Notes under the pieces: generated by a model | What the model was told of the DNA's origin: nothing | Seen by the model: only the letters and a program-made list of their open reading frames with translations | Databases searched by the model: none | Position numbers and translations under genes: made by a program | DNA from: Cognatundibacterium crateris | GTDB taxonomy: Bacteria > Pseudomonadota > Gammaproteobacteria > Burkholderiales > Burkholderiaceae_D | Direction of reading: 5' to 3' | Assembly (NCBI RefSeq): GCF_010078235.1 | Contig: NZ_JAABOS010000003.1 | Coordinates: forward strand, 372,001 to 436,000 | DNA: 64,000 nucleotides | Shown here: one piece after another, positions 35,891 to 45,574 of the stretch | How the letters are laid out: every line of letters starts with the position of its first letter | How positions within the stretch are numbered: the first letter of the stretch is position 1

Positions 35891-37114
35891 TCAGAATGGC
35901 TGATCAACCGCCACACTGGGCCCGGTGAACCAGCGCGGGCCCTGCTCCGTCATATAGAAATGATCTTCCAGCCGCACGCCGAATTCGCCTTCTATGCAGA
36001 TCATCGGTTCATTGGAAAAGCACATGCCTGCTGCGAGCGGACGGGTATTGCCGCGCACCAGATAAGTCCATTCATGGATATCCAGTCCGATACCGTGACC
36101 GGTACGGTGTGGCAAGCCCGGTAAGGCATAGTCAGGGCTCATACCAGCGGCGGCCAGCACCCGGCGCGCGGCAGCATCCACCGCTTCGCAGGCGACACCC
36201 AATTGTGCGGCATGGAAGGCGGCTTCCTGAGCTTCTTTTTCCAGGTTCCAGATGCTGCGCTGACGTGCGCTGGGCTGGCCAAACACATAGCTGCGTGTGA
36301 TGTCGGAATGATAGTGCTGTACCTTACAGCCGGTATCGATCAGCACATTATCGCCTTCGCGCAGAGTCTGTACCCCATCCGGGCCATGTGGAATCGCCGT
36401 CAGTGCGCCGAAGCTCACGATACAGAAGGTCGACGGGCCAGCGCCATAGGCACGGTGTGCGCTGTCGATAAAATCGCTCACCTCGGTTGAGGTGATCCCT
36501 TCCCGTAAAATACGTGCCGCCCGTCTTTGCACATCCAAAGTAATCGACTTGGCTGTTTGCATCAGAGCGATTTCCTGCGCAGACTTATGCATACGGCATT
36601 CAGCGGTAATCACTACGCCATTGATCAGCGGCTGCTCAGGCAGGGCCTGGCGCAAGGCATCTGCCACAAAGAAAGGCGTGCTTTCGTCGATTGCCAGCGG
36701 GCCACGGTCGCAGCCCAGATCTTTGAGCCATTGTCTGACCAGCAGCGCCGGGTTTTCTTCTTCCTGCCACAAGCGTATGGCAGCCTGTTCGCCCAGCGTT
36801 TCACGCAGCTTGGATTCTTCAAAGGCCGGTGTGACGAATACGACCTGCGCGTCCGGAGTCAGGATGGCTGCTGTCAGACGTTCGCTGGCATACCAGCGCA
36901 AGCCGGTGAAATAATACAGACTGCTGCCGGCTGGCAGCAGCAGCGCGGCGATGCCCTGTTCGCGCATCAGCCGCGCTGCTTTGTTGACGCGGTCCTGGAA
37001 TTCTTGCGGCGTAATGGGCTGCACTTGCGACAGCGCAGGCTGCAACTGCATGTGCGCGCGGATATCGGCTAATTCGATGGCGGCACTGGAGCCGCCAATT
37101 TGTGAGGATGTCAT
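35891..37114 (-). CDS. M24 family (Xaa-Pro type) aminopeptidase
   Basis: A 407-residue creatinase/Xaa-Pro dipeptidase family protein: N-terminal creatinase domain and C-terminal pita-bread metallopeptidase. The metal ligands are visible: Asp in LIDTGCKV and in HSDITRSYVFG, His in TGHGIGLDIHE, Glu in NEPMICIEG and in RLEDHFY. It should cleave peptides with Pro in the second position using two metal ions. The ATG at 37,114 was preferred over the one at 37,186, which adds 24 residues with no family character. Confidence 0.88.
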   Translation of the reverse strand: MTSSQIGGSSAAIELADIRAHMQLQPALSQVQPITPQEFQDRVNKAARLMREQGIAALLLPAGSSLYYFTGLRWYASERLTAAILTPDAQVVFVTPAFEESKLRETLGEQAAIRLWQEEENPALLVRQWLKDLGCDRGPLAIDESTPFFVADALRQALPEQPLINGVVITAECRMHKSAQEIALMQTAKSITLDVQRRAARILREGITSTEVSDFIDSAHRAYGAGPSTFCIVSFGALTAIPHGPDGVQTLREGDNVLIDTGCKVQHYHSDITRSYVFGQPSARQRSIWNLEKEAQEAAFHAAQLGVACEAVDAAARRVLAAAGMSPDYALPGLPHRTGHGIGLDIHEWTYLVRGNTRPLAAGMCFSNEPMICIEGEFGVRLEDHFYMTEQGPRWFTGPSVAVDQPF

Positions 37115-37237
37115 GATCGTATCGGTAGCAGAAAAACGGATGAATTCAGCACAGCTTACCTGCGCCACTCCAGGTTGTCTTGCCATCTTTGCTGCGCAGT
37201 TGTGGGGAAATCCGCACAGCTTAGCCCTGCCAGAGCT

Positions 37238-37834
37238 TTATTCGCGGATCGCTTCTATGCTGAAGCGCAGTGTGATGTCATCGCTGACAAAGGGTACGTA
37301 ACGGCCCAGATCAAAATCACTGCGTTTGACGGTCGCCTCGCCATTAGCACCGCAAGCCTGTTTCAGGTACAGCAGCATGAAGCGGCAATGAAAGTGAGTG
37401 ATCTGCAAAGTCACAGGCCGGGTAATGCCCTTGATGCTTAACTGGCCTTCAACCTGGCGCAATTGTTCGCCTTCAAACAGTAGTTTGTCTGATTGAAAAC
37501 GGATGGCCGGAAAGCTGGCCACATCAAAAAAACTGGCTGAACGTAAGGTTTTATCGAACAAGTCTGAGCCGGTATTGACTGAGGCGGCATCGATACTCAG
37601 GTCAATACTGCCGCTTTTAGCGCCGCCATTCTGGCCAGCGTCAATTTGTATGCTGCCGCTGTTTCTATCGAAGCGTCCGCTCTGGCGCGCCAGGCCCCAA
37701 TGCAGATACTCGAAACTGGAAAAAGTATGTTCACTGTCGATACGATAACGATCCGCTGCCTGCAGTGGTGTGCTGACAGCGATCAGCAGCGCGATGAGCG
37801 GCAACTGCCATAAGCTAAGCTGTGGGCGCAACAT
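37238..37834 (-). CDS. YceI family periplasmic protein
   Basis: A 198-residue protein with a signal peptide (LPLIALLIAVSTPLQAA) and a YceI lipocalin-like domain: YRIDSEHTFSSFEYLHWGL, then SLDIDAASV-like SIDLSIDAASVNTG, FFDVASFPAIRFQSD, and VKRSDFDLGRYVPFVSDD. The family binds isoprenoid-type lipids. The ATG at 37,834 has GGAGG upstream. Two Cys flank a QACGANG loop. Confidence 0.9.
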   Translation of the reverse strand: MLRPQLSLWQLPLIALLIAVSTPLQAADRYRIDSEHTFSSFEYLHWGLARQSGRFDRNSGSIQIDAGQNGGAKSGSIDLSIDAASVNTGSDLFDKTLRSASFFDVASFPAIRFQSDKLLFEGEQLRQVEGQLSIKGITRPVTLQITHFHCRFMLLYLKQACGANGEATVKRSDFDLGRYVPFVSDDITLRFSIEAIRE

Positions 37835-37901
37835 CCCGGCCTCCATCAGTTTTTATTCCTGAGTGGCTGCCGTGAGTATGCGCGGCATGCGTTTCAGGCG
37901 A

Positions 37902-38717
37902 TCAGGGTTTGATAAATTTGAGCGTCATGCGGTCACTTTCACCGATAGACTCATAGTTTGCGCGGTCTTTGTCTTTGTTGGCATAGGTCGGTGGCAAAGC
38001 CCACACGCCGCCTTCGTGATCGGCCTTATCTTTGGGGTTGGCATTGATCTCGGAACTGCCAGCCAGCTTGAAACCAGCGCGTTCTGCCAACCTTATCACA
38101 TAACTCTGATGCACATAGCCGCTGCTGGCTTTCTCATCCTGAGTACGCGATGCTGGCAAACGGTGCTCTACGATGCCGAACACACCACCGGACTTCAGAC
38201 TGCGGAAAGCACTGTTAAAAATTTCCTGCACATTCGCTTCGCCAGCCGGTATCCAGTTATGGATATTACGGAAGGTCAGTACCATGTCCACGCTGCCAGG
38301 CGCGGCGTAGCTGATTTTCTTCGGTGGTTCAAAGATGCCGGTGCTGACCTGATCATAGATGGCCGGATTGGCATCCAGTTTCTGACGCAGACGCGCATAC
38401 GCACGTTTGCCATAGTCACTGTCCGAGGCCGGATCATTGGCGGCTGCGATCAGCTTGCCGTTTTGGCGCAGATAAGGCGCCAGGATTTCGGTGTACCAGC
38501 CGCCGCCGGGTGACAACTCAACCACGGTCATGTCGGGACGGATACCAAAGAATTGCAGGGTTTCCAGCGGGTGGCGCGCCGGGTCGCGTGCGACATTGGC
38601 CGGGCTGCGATGGCTGCCACTGATGGCGGCTTGCAAAGCCTGATCGGCATGGGCTGACAGGCTGATCGTTTGCAATGCGGTGCCGAGCAGGGCGGCGCTG
38701 AGTAACAGTTTATTCAT
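37902..38717 (-). CDS. Exported class I SAM-dependent methyltransferase-like protein
   Basis: A 271-residue protein with an apparent signal peptide (LLSAALLGTALQTISLSAHA, cleavage near 25) followed by a Rossmann methyltransferase domain: MTVVELSPGGGWYTEILAPYL (in two parts; the ExxPGGG SAM loop), GKLIAAANDP, and VDMVLTFRNIHNW. The combination is odd because SAM is not expected in the periplasm, though such exported members exist in proteobacteria. The substrate is unknown. Downstream of the exported globin and DUF3034 genes on the same strand, so they may form one unit. Confidence 0.8.
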   Translation of the reverse strand: MNKLLLSAALLGTALQTISLSAHADQALQAAISGSHRSPANVARDPARHPLETLQFFGIRPDMTVVELSPGGGWYTEILAPYLRQNGKLIAAANDPASDSDYGKRAYARLRQKLDANPAIYDQVSTGIFEPPKKISYAAPGSVDMVLTFRNIHNWIPAGEANVQEIFNSAFRSLKSGGVFGIVEHRLPASRTQDEKASSGYVHQSYVIRLAERAGFKLAGSSEINANPKDKADHEGGVWALPPTYANKDKDRANYESIGESDRMTLKFIKP

Positions 38718-38818
38718 GGACGTCTCCGGTGGGCTGAGTGGCTGTCTGACCGCATTAGCGCACAACAGTTCCCGGCTGCTGCATGAAGGGCTTTCGCTGT
38801 GCATATCGAATACTGTGC

Positions 38819-39250
38819 TCAGGGCGCTGATACCACGATATCTTTTTTCATCACGGCCAGTCTGGCCAGCAAGCGGTTCTGGGTAGTGAAAGGGATATGG
38901 TTTTTGTGCATCGCTGCCTGCAAATCCTCGACCAGCGCATTGAAAGCCGCGCTTTTGATACCCAGTTGCGCATGCACCGTCAGCATGTCGTCACCGCTGT
39001 ATTGGCAGGGGCCATCGCTGACCACGCAGAGCTGTTCTTTTAACAGTTCAGCCAGCCGCTTCATATTCGTTTCTTTAAATTGCGGACTGATGCGTGCATC
39101 CTGCTGAATTTCGACGATGAGCTGATCAACCACGCGTGCAATACCGGGGCTGCCACCCAGCGCCTGATACAGGCTGTCAGTTTGGGTCTGCGCCGACGCG
39201 CTTAGTGTGAAACTCAGGGCACTCAGGCCAGCGATTAAAAAAAGACGCAT
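38819..39250 (-). CDS. Group 1 truncated haemoglobin-like protein with signal peptide
   Basis: A 143-residue protein. Signal peptide LFLIAGLSALSFTLSASA, then a 2-on-2 globin pattern: LYQALGGSPGIARVVDQLIVE, ISPQFKETNMKRLAELLKEQ, a C-x-x-SDGPCQYSGDDM segment and VHAQLGIKSAAFNALVEDL. The His in VHAQLG is the probable haem ligand. An exported truncated globin is unusual; it may act in periplasmic redox or NO chemistry (inference). Confidence 0.85.
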   Translation of the reverse strand: MRLFLIAGLSALSFTLSASAQTQTDSLYQALGGSPGIARVVDQLIVEIQQDARISPQFKETNMKRLAELLKEQLCVVSDGPCQYSGDDMLTVHAQLGIKSAAFNALVEDLQAAMHKNHIPFTTQNRLLARLAVMKKDIVVSAP

Positions 39251-39273
39251 ACGCGATCCACTTATTGAGCTAA

Positions 39274-40188
39274 TTAGTTGGCGAGTTGCAGTGACAAATA
39301 CCAGCCCTGTTGATTACGCGGATTGAATACCGTGATATCGCCCAGGCTGACATAGGCCAGTGTCAGTGACAATTGCTTATTCGGGAAGTAAGCCAGAAAC
39401 ACATCTTTTGCAGCTTTCTCACGATCGATCTGCAGATTCGATGGGCGCTGCCGGTATTCGGCACCGACTACCCAGTGCGGGCTTAACAAATAGGCCGCAG
39501 AGACCTCAGGCAGTAATTGATAATTTTGCGATTGCGGCCCGCCAAAACCCAGTAAGCCAAGTTGATTACCTTTGCTCAGACGCAGCGTCCCGTTGAGTAA
39601 TAGGTTGTTGGCTAATAGTAGTTTGGTCGCAGACACATAGTAATCCACGCCCTTGCTGTCCGCTGCACCCAGTTGAGTCACGGAAGTGACGCCTAAGGCA
39701 GACAATCCTTCAACGGTACGGCTTTGTTTGAACATTGCGCCGACCGCCAGCTGCGGCCGCCAGCTGTCCTGATCGGCAATCAGATCGCCACTGAGTTTGA
39801 GCTTGATGCCCACGATATCCTGGCTGAGTCTGAGCTGATCCAGCGGTGCTTCACTGCCGGTGAATTCTTGCCTGGCCAGCGATACTTCCAGCTTATCGTG
39901 CCAGCCCAGCGCGACGCCGCTGCTGCGCAGACGGTAATCACGGGTGTTTAGCTGGGTCAGGAAGGCGGTCGCTCCAGCGCTGTCTTCGCTGCCATAGCCT
40001 GCAATCACGGCCCAGGGCACCAGACCGCCACCGGCCGCGCCTTCTGCCTGGCTCACCCCGGCAGTCGCGAGCAGTTTGCCACGATCTGAAACGGGTAATT
40101 CCAGTGCATGGGCCACATGAATCAGACTGGCACTCAGCAAAGCTGCCGCACTCAGTTGGAAAAATTGAAGTCTGCTCATAGTCGTCAT
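39274..40188 (-). CDS. DUF3034 family outer-membrane-like protein
   Basis: A 304-residue protein with a signal peptide (FFQLSAAALLSASLIHVAHA) and beta-strand-rich body matching DUF3034: GKLLATAGVSQAEGAAGGGLVPWAVI (in parts), YRLRSSGVALGWHDKLEVSLARQEF and a C-terminal NQQGWYLSLQLAN. The family is uncharacterised and usually found beside globin, methylamine-utilisation-like and EAL-domain genes, as here. ATG at 40,188 is used; ATG at 40,179 is equally possible. Confidence 0.85.
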   Translation of the reverse strand: MTTMSRLQFFQLSAAALLSASLIHVAHALELPVSDRGKLLATAGVSQAEGAAGGGLVPWAVIAGYGSEDSAGATAFLTQLNTRDYRLRSSGVALGWHDKLEVSLARQEFTGSEAPLDQLRLSQDIVGIKLKLSGDLIADQDSWRPQLAVGAMFKQSRTVEGLSALGVTSVTQLGAADSKGVDYYVSATKLLLANNLLLNGTLRLSKGNQLGLLGFGGPQSQNYQLLPEVSAAYLLSPHWVVGAEYRQRPSNLQIDREKAAKDVFLAYFPNKQLSLTLAYVSLGDITVFNPRNQQGWYLSLQLAN

Positions 40189-40518
40189 CAGTACGTCATC
40201 GCGATCGCTTAATCTTAGTTGATTTTGGGAAATGATGCTTTTTGTATGGTTTTTTAGCGTGTTCTGTTGCATCTGCCGCATAAAGCAGAAAAAAGATGTT
40301 AAATCCAGATATTTACTGTCTTTGCGGCAACACTCCATAGTATGCTTAGCGATTTGTGTGAATTTGTAACAAAATAGGCTTGTTGCCGGATTGCTTCTTG
40401 TCTCTTGCAGAAAAGAGACAGAGTGCGCATGATCAGGCTGTGCGTAAGCCCGGTGATCTGCAGTTAAAAAGAAATAACGAAAACAAGAACGTCACACCCT
40501 AGTCGCTATCCATTCTTT
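40189..40518. other. Divergent intergenic region, DUF3034 and diguanylate cyclase genes
   Basis: About 330 bp that must hold promoters for both directions. A short inverted repeat TGTCTCTT/AAGAGACA is near 40,400. No further gene is supported. Confidence 0.4.
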
Positions 40519-42228
40519 ATGAGTCGTTCCTCTTTACGCCGCGAGTTAGTTATACCCATCACGATACTGGTCATCAGTGTATCCGCGGCGATTGCCTGGG
40601 TATCCATGAAGGCTGGTACGGATGCGGTATTCACACTGACCCAACGGGTGTTGGTTGATATGGTCAACCGTATCAATGTCGCCTCTGAAAAGCATCTGGA
40701 CGGTGCGCTGACTGCGTTGGAATCGGTCGCGCCCAGCTCTACACGTGTACCCAAAGAACATGATTTCTCAAGCGATCTGCATGTACTTGAAGATAAATTC
40801 TGGGCCGCCAGCGGTTTGTTCATGGACGTGAATAATTATGTGTATTTCGGCGGTACAGATGGCCGTTTTATGGGGGTGTATCGTATTTCACGCAGTGAAG
40901 TGCAGTTATTTGTACGTGAACCGGATTCTGATCATCGTGATGTCTACCGCGTCACAGCCATCGGCGACCGCTCCGTCAAAATCCGTCAGGATCAGTTTGA
41001 TCCACGCAAGCGTCCCTGGTATCAGGCGGCCATGAATTCGGAAACGCCGGTCTGGTCAAAAATTTACAATAACTTCTCATTTCACTATCCGACTATTACG
41101 CTGGCTAAATCGGTTTTCCAGAAAAATCACGAATTTGCCGGTGTGGTCGCGACCGATGTGACGCTTAAAGAATTGTCGAACTTTCTGAGTCGTCTGGAAA
41201 TCAGTAAAAACAGTGTCGCTTACATTGTTGATGCCGAAGGTTTTATCGTGGCGACTTCTGGCAAAGAATTACCGGAACGTGTAGTCAATGGTCTGCCTGA
41301 GCGCATGCGGGCTTCAGATATGAAGACCAGCCTGATTAGTGAGACTTTCAAAAAAGTTGGCAACCGCGTGCTGACCCAGCAGGAAACCCTGTCGCTGGAG
41401 CTGGAGCAAGGGACGGTGGATGTGGCGGTGTCTCCACTTGGCAATAAACAGGGACTGAACTGGCAGACAGTGGTTGCCGTACCGCGTGCAGATTTCATGA
41501 ACACGATTAATCAGGGCTTTTTCCAGAGCGTGGTGATTGCGATAGCCTGCATTATTTTTGCGCTGACTATAGGTCTGACCATCGTGGAACGCGTGATACG
41601 CGATATCCGCAAGCTGACCGCAGCGGCAGAAAAATTCGGCAATGGCGAACCTATGCCGAAAATGGATATACGCCGCACGGATGAAATCGGGATACTGGCG
41701 GAAACCTTCAGCGAAATGGAAAACAAGCTGCGTTTCGATAAACTGACCCAGGTCGCCAACCGTGAATCGCTGTTTGCCCAAATCACCCATATTCAGCGAC
41801 TGGCAGAAGACAATCCTGAGCAGATTCAGGGCTATACCTTACTGTTCGTCGATCTGGACCGTTTTAAATTTGTGAATGATAACTATGGTCATGACGCTGG
41901 CGATAAGGTGCTGGTGATTACCGCCGCCAGATTGCGCGCTGCTGTGCGCGATACTGACGATGTGGCGCGTTATGGCGGCGATGAATTTGTGTTGCTGATC
42001 AAAGATGTACGCAAGGCAAACGATATTCACCATCTGGTCGACAAAATCTCTGCAGTGGTGGAAGAGCCGATTGCACTGGAAAATGCCATGGTGGATGTGG
42101 GTGCCTCAATCGGCTGGGCCAGCTATCCGGAAGATGGAGATGACTACATGCGTCTTATCAAAATTGCCGACAGCCGCATGTATAACCGCAAACGCGACCG
42201 CAAATTACAGCGCGTGAATCGGGCTTGA
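40519..42228 (+). CDS. Cache-HAMP-GGDEF diguanylate cyclase
   Basis: A 569-residue membrane protein. Helix 1 at about residues 10-30, periplasmic double-Cache domain with a typical RPWYQAAMNS and VAYIVDAEGFIVATSG, helix 2 near 335-355, HAMP, and a GGDEF domain with an intact YGGDEFVLL active site. The product-inhibition I-site RDTD lies five residues before it. It should make c-di-GMP in response to a small periplasmic ligand. It has no EAL domain. Confidence 0.92.
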   Translation: MSRSSLRRELVIPITILVISVSAAIAWVSMKAGTDAVFTLTQRVLVDMVNRINVASEKHLDGALTALESVAPSSTRVPKEHDFSSDLHVLEDKFWAASGLFMDVNNYVYFGGTDGRFMGVYRISRSEVQLFVREPDSDHRDVYRVTAIGDRSVKIRQDQFDPRKRPWYQAAMNSETPVWSKIYNNFSFHYPTITLAKSVFQKNHEFAGVVATDVTLKELSNFLSRLEISKNSVAYIVDAEGFIVATSGKELPERVVNGLPERMRASDMKTSLISETFKKVGNRVLTQQETLSLELEQGTVDVAVSPLGNKQGLNWQTVVAVPRADFMNTINQGFFQSVVIAIACIIFALTIGLTIVERVIRDIRKLTAAAEKFGNGEPMPKMDIRRTDEIGILAETFSEMENKLRFDKLTQVANRESLFAQITHIQRLAEDNPEQIQGYTLLFVDLDRFKFVNDNYGHDAGDKVLVITAARLRAAVRDTDDVARYGGDEFVLLIKDVRKANDIHHLVDKISAVVEEPIALENAMVDVGASIGWASYPEDGDDYMRLIKIADSRMYNRKRDRKLQRVNRA

Positions 42229-42265
42229 ACCGCGGGCCTAAATTCTCAGGCTTAACGCCTGCTCT

Positions 42266-44647
42266 TCAGGCTACGTCCTGGTTCTGCTGCAGCTGCGCTG
42301 CACGCTGTTCCCAGTCTTGTTTCCAGGCCGGTAACTGGCTCGCCGGCATAGGTTTGCTCAGGAAATAACCCTGTACCTGATCACAGCCCAGCTCTTTGAG
42401 CAAGTGCATCACCTGTTGATTTTCTACCCCTTCTGCGACCACCCTCAACTGCATATTATGAGCCAGATCGATGGTGGACTTGACGATGCGGCTGTCCGCA
42501 TTATCCCTATCCATTTTCAGCACGAAAGACTTATCAATTTTCAGCTCATTGACCGGTAGCTGCTTCAGATATGCGAGTGAAGAGTAGCCAGTACCGAAGT
42601 CATCTATCGACAAATCCATGCCCATCGCATGCAGATTGTCCAGCGTCTGATGGGCACGCACAGGATCATCCATAATTGCGCTCTCTGTGATTTCCAGGCA
42701 AAACTGTGCCGGGGCAAGCGTGTGTGCATGGAGTATGGCTGCAAATTTTTGCGGTAAATCCTGATCCATTAAATCCATGGTGGAGATATTGACCGACATT
42801 TTCAGTGCGATATCCTGTGCCTGCCACAGTTTCAGGGTCTGCGCCGCCTGGTTCATGATCCAGTGCGTCAGGCTGCGGATAAAGCCGGATTGTTCGGCAA
42901 ACGGGATGAATTGATCGGGGAAAACCATGCCGCGTTCAGGATGTACCCAGCGTACCAGCGCCTCTACCCCGATCAGCTTGTAGTCTGACAGACTGACTTT
43001 AGGCTGCACCCACAGCTGAAACTGATTTTGTCCCAGCGCTGCACGCATATCTGACAGCAGTGACAGATTTTTCTGGCTGGATTTATCAATCTCAGGCGAG
43101 TAGGTAACGGCCCCCTGACGTGCGCGTTTAGCCGCATACATAGCGACCTCAACCCGGCTCATCAGACTGGCGGCATCGCTGGCATGAGCCGGATAGGCGG
43201 CGATACCGATGCCGGCACCGATATCCACATTTTGCTCACCAATCGCGATTGGACGTTCAAATGACTGTGCGATTGCGCGCGCAGTCTGTTGTGCTTCTTC
43301 CAGCGTACTGGCTGGCAGCAGCACCGCGAATTCATCACCACCAAGCCGCGCAGGTTTCGGTTTACCAGCGCCCAGCTGCTGGCTCAGGCGCTGTGCGACT
43401 TCGGTCAGCAACTGATCGCCAAACTCATGCCCCATCAGGTCATTCACATATTTAAAGCGGTCCAGATCCAGCATCAGCACATGCACCGTATCGCCGCGTG
43501 TGGCAGCCGCAGCCAGTGCATCATTGAGCATAGAAGTGAACAGCGCGCGATTGGGCAAATGCGTGAGCGTATCCCAGTAAGCCAGCCGGCTGATTTCCTT
43601 TTCACGGGTGGCGATCGCATCGCGCATATGGCTGAAGCTCTTGGCCAGATCGCCGATTTCATCACTGCGCCGTATCGCAATTTCGTCTTGATAATTGCCT
43701 GCTGCAAAACGCCTGGCCGTGTCCGACAACTGGCGTAAAGGGTTAGTGATACGGCGTGCAGTGACTGCACTGATGATAATCGCCAGCAGGGTAGCGACTA
43801 TGCTCAGTATCAGCAGATTACGTTGCAGCAGCTTATATGGCGCCACGGTGCGGCTGAACGATAACTGCAGCACAGCGACAGTATGCTGGCCTGCACTGGC
43901 ATTCATATCGACCAGTTGTGAACTGTATTCATCCCGATCAATGTGCATGGTCGTGATCAGCTTATTGGAAGGCAGCGCGCGTGGCAGTGATGCAAGCAGC
44001 TGTTTGCCCTGGGCTTCAGTCAGGCTGGTGCTCTGCATTTCCCACGCGCCGTCTTTGGCAGCGCTGACGATACTGACCTGTAGCGGAGACAGTTCGTGCA
44101 TTTCCCTGACCAGCACCTGATCGACCGGCACGGCCAGCGCCACCCAGCTGATTGCTACCGGTGCCAGTATCGGCACCATCACCAGCTGATAGGGGCGTCC
44201 ATTCAGGCTGACGATGTTCGCGGCGCCGCCTTTATTGCTGGCGGCATGCATCAACTGCTGTACCCGGTCCTGCATCCCATGCGCCAGTGTATCGCTGCTG
44301 GCAGCGATAATATTCCCATCGAGTCCGACCAGCATGGTCAAATCCGCATTAATACGTTCACCATGATTCAGCAGCGCAGATACGATGGTCTGGATGTCGT
44401 TACTGCTGATGGCGTCGCGCAAGGCATAATCCTTAGCCACGATGGTGGCAGCCTGCACCAGATTTTGTGCATTTTTCTCTATGAGTCGCTGGAAAACGTT
44501 TTCATGATATTGCAGATTTTCGCTGAGCACCTTACGCGCATTTTTATCAATCGCCTGGTCAATAAAGCCATAGGCCAGCAGTTGCAGCACCAGCAGCAGG
44601 CTGATGAAGAGCGTAATAATTCTTGCTTCCAGGCTCAGAAAACGCAT
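42266..44647 (-). CDS. GGDEF-EAL dual-domain c-di-GMP enzyme
   Basis: A 793-residue membrane protein. Helix 1 at the N-terminus, a long periplasmic sensor, helix 2 near 275-300, HAMP, a GGDEF domain with RLGGDEFAVLL, and an EAL domain with intact catalytic signatures (GVEALVRWVHPE, ITESAIM, IDDFGTGYSSL, KIDKSF, VAEGVE). The I-site before GGDEF is not present. The phosphodiesterase side looks fully active; whether the cyclase is active is not decidable by eye. Convergent with the cyclase at 40,519. Confidence 0.92.
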   Translation of the reverse strand: MRFLSLEARIITLFISLLLVLQLLAYGFIDQAIDKNARKVLSENLQYHENVFQRLIEKNAQNLVQAATIVAKDYALRDAISSNDIQTIVSALLNHGERINADLTMLVGLDGNIIAASSDTLAHGMQDRVQQLMHAASNKGGAANIVSLNGRPYQLVMVPILAPVAISWVALAVPVDQVLVREMHELSPLQVSIVSAAKDGAWEMQSTSLTEAQGKQLLASLPRALPSNKLITTMHIDRDEYSSQLVDMNASAGQHTVAVLQLSFSRTVAPYKLLQRNLLILSIVATLLAIIISAVTARRITNPLRQLSDTARRFAAGNYQDEIAIRRSDEIGDLAKSFSHMRDAIATREKEISRLAYWDTLTHLPNRALFTSMLNDALAAAATRGDTVHVLMLDLDRFKYVNDLMGHEFGDQLLTEVAQRLSQQLGAGKPKPARLGGDEFAVLLPASTLEEAQQTARAIAQSFERPIAIGEQNVDIGAGIGIAAYPAHASDAASLMSRVEVAMYAAKRARQGAVTYSPEIDKSSQKNLSLLSDMRAALGQNQFQLWVQPKVSLSDYKLIGVEALVRWVHPERGMVFPDQFIPFAEQSGFIRSLTHWIMNQAAQTLKLWQAQDIALKMSVNISTMDLMDQDLPQKFAAILHAHTLAPAQFCLEITESAIMDDPVRAHQTLDNLHAMGMDLSIDDFGTGYSSLAYLKQLPVNELKIDKSFVLKMDRDNADSRIVKSTIDLAHNMQLRVVAEGVENQQVMHLLKELGCDQVQGYFLSKPMPASQLPAWKQDWEQRAAQLQQNQDVA

Positions 44648-44694
44648 AAATTCTCTCGTGAATGAAGTACTGGCTGAGATACTGTTTTATTTAT

Positions 44695-44796
44695 AGGACT
44701 GACGCAAAATTGTCCCGGCAAGGCATGGCGACGCAGGCAGTACGCAGTGTACGACAAGGCGCCATAACGCTGCTGGGGCGGTTTTGCGTCAGTCCT
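44695..44796. repeat. MITE-like inverted-repeat element, copy 1
   Basis: A 102-bp element bounded by AGGACTGACGCAAAA and its inverted complement TTTTGCGTCAGTCCT, not coding. The interior is similar to copy 2 at 45,575-45,768 read on the other strand. The ends resemble those of small non-autonomous elements related to IS5-type transposons (inference). It abuts the stop of the cupredoxin-like gene. Confidence 0.7.
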
Positions 44797-44799
44797 GAC

Positions 44800-45426
44800 T
44801 TAGTCGAATTTGCCATTCAGCCTGATTGGATACGGTGCACCCTCTGCATCCGCTTGCCAGCTTTGTTGTATGCCTTCCGAGCCGGGTGCCATTTTGTAAT
44901 GCCAGACTTTCAGTGTGTATTTCCCACTGGGTAAATTCGCTAAAGTGGCAAAACCTTTGGCATCCGTTTTGGCGAAATATGGGGTATTGACGACCTGCAC
45001 ATAAGCGATCATCTGATCGTGGATATTACAACCTATCACCACGGTGCCTGGTGTGTCGAACACCACCGGACTGCCGGGTTTACCAGAATACAGTTTAAGT
45101 TCAAATCGCTTGGCGGCGGAAAAGGAATAGGCATGGTGCTTCACCGTATCATTATTAGGGAAGCTGACGGCACTGCCGACCGGAATCACGCTGACTAAAG
45201 GCAGGAATTTGCGGTCCTTTTGTTCTATGGTGTAGCTGCCTGCCTTCACAGTGTGGTTGCCGTTAGCAGCTTCCGCGCTGACTACGGCGTTTTCAACAGC
45301 TTTCCCTTCGCTGTCCAGAATTTGTACTACTCTGTTGGCATAAGCTGTTTGCATGCCAGCCATCAGCAGCATCCCAGTCAATACCGGTGGAAAGCAGGAC
45401 GCAAAGCGTAAGCGTGGCAGTAACAT
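44800..45426 (-). CDS. Exported cupredoxin-like protein (methylamine utilization-like)
   Basis: A 208-residue periplasmic protein: signal peptide (LTGMLLMAGMQTAYA), an N-terminal strand-rich region, then a plastocyanin-like domain with FPNNDTVKHHAYSFS and VVIGCNIHDQMIAYV, giving His, Cys, His and Met suited to a copper site. The C-terminus is an SpaA/carboxypeptidase-like repeat (GFATLANLPSGKYTLKVWH). Proteins of this type are annotated as methylamine-utilization-like and travel with DUF3034 and c-di-GMP genes. Function is unknown. It is flanked on both sides by MITE copies in opposite orientation. Confidence 0.85.
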   Translation of the reverse strand: MLLPRLRFASCFPPVLTGMLLMAGMQTAYANRVVQILDSEGKAVENAVVSAEAANGNHTVKAGSYTIEQKDRKFLPLVSVIPVGSAVSFPNNDTVKHHAYSFSAAKRFELKLYSGKPGSPVVFDTPGTVVIGCNIHDQMIAYVQVVNTPYFAKTDAKGFATLANLPSGKYTLKVWHYKMAPGSEGIQQSWQADAEGAPYPIRLNGKFD

Positions 45427-45574
45427 AGCTGAATCTTTCTAGTATCTCTTGTAAATGCAGGCGTGTAGCGACAGATGTAGGGATCGCAGTATCAGCTTTT
45501 GTTGTTATATCGCATCGAAATTAACAAGTACAGCGCTGCAATACCGGGATAGAAAATGTAATATGAAAACAATC

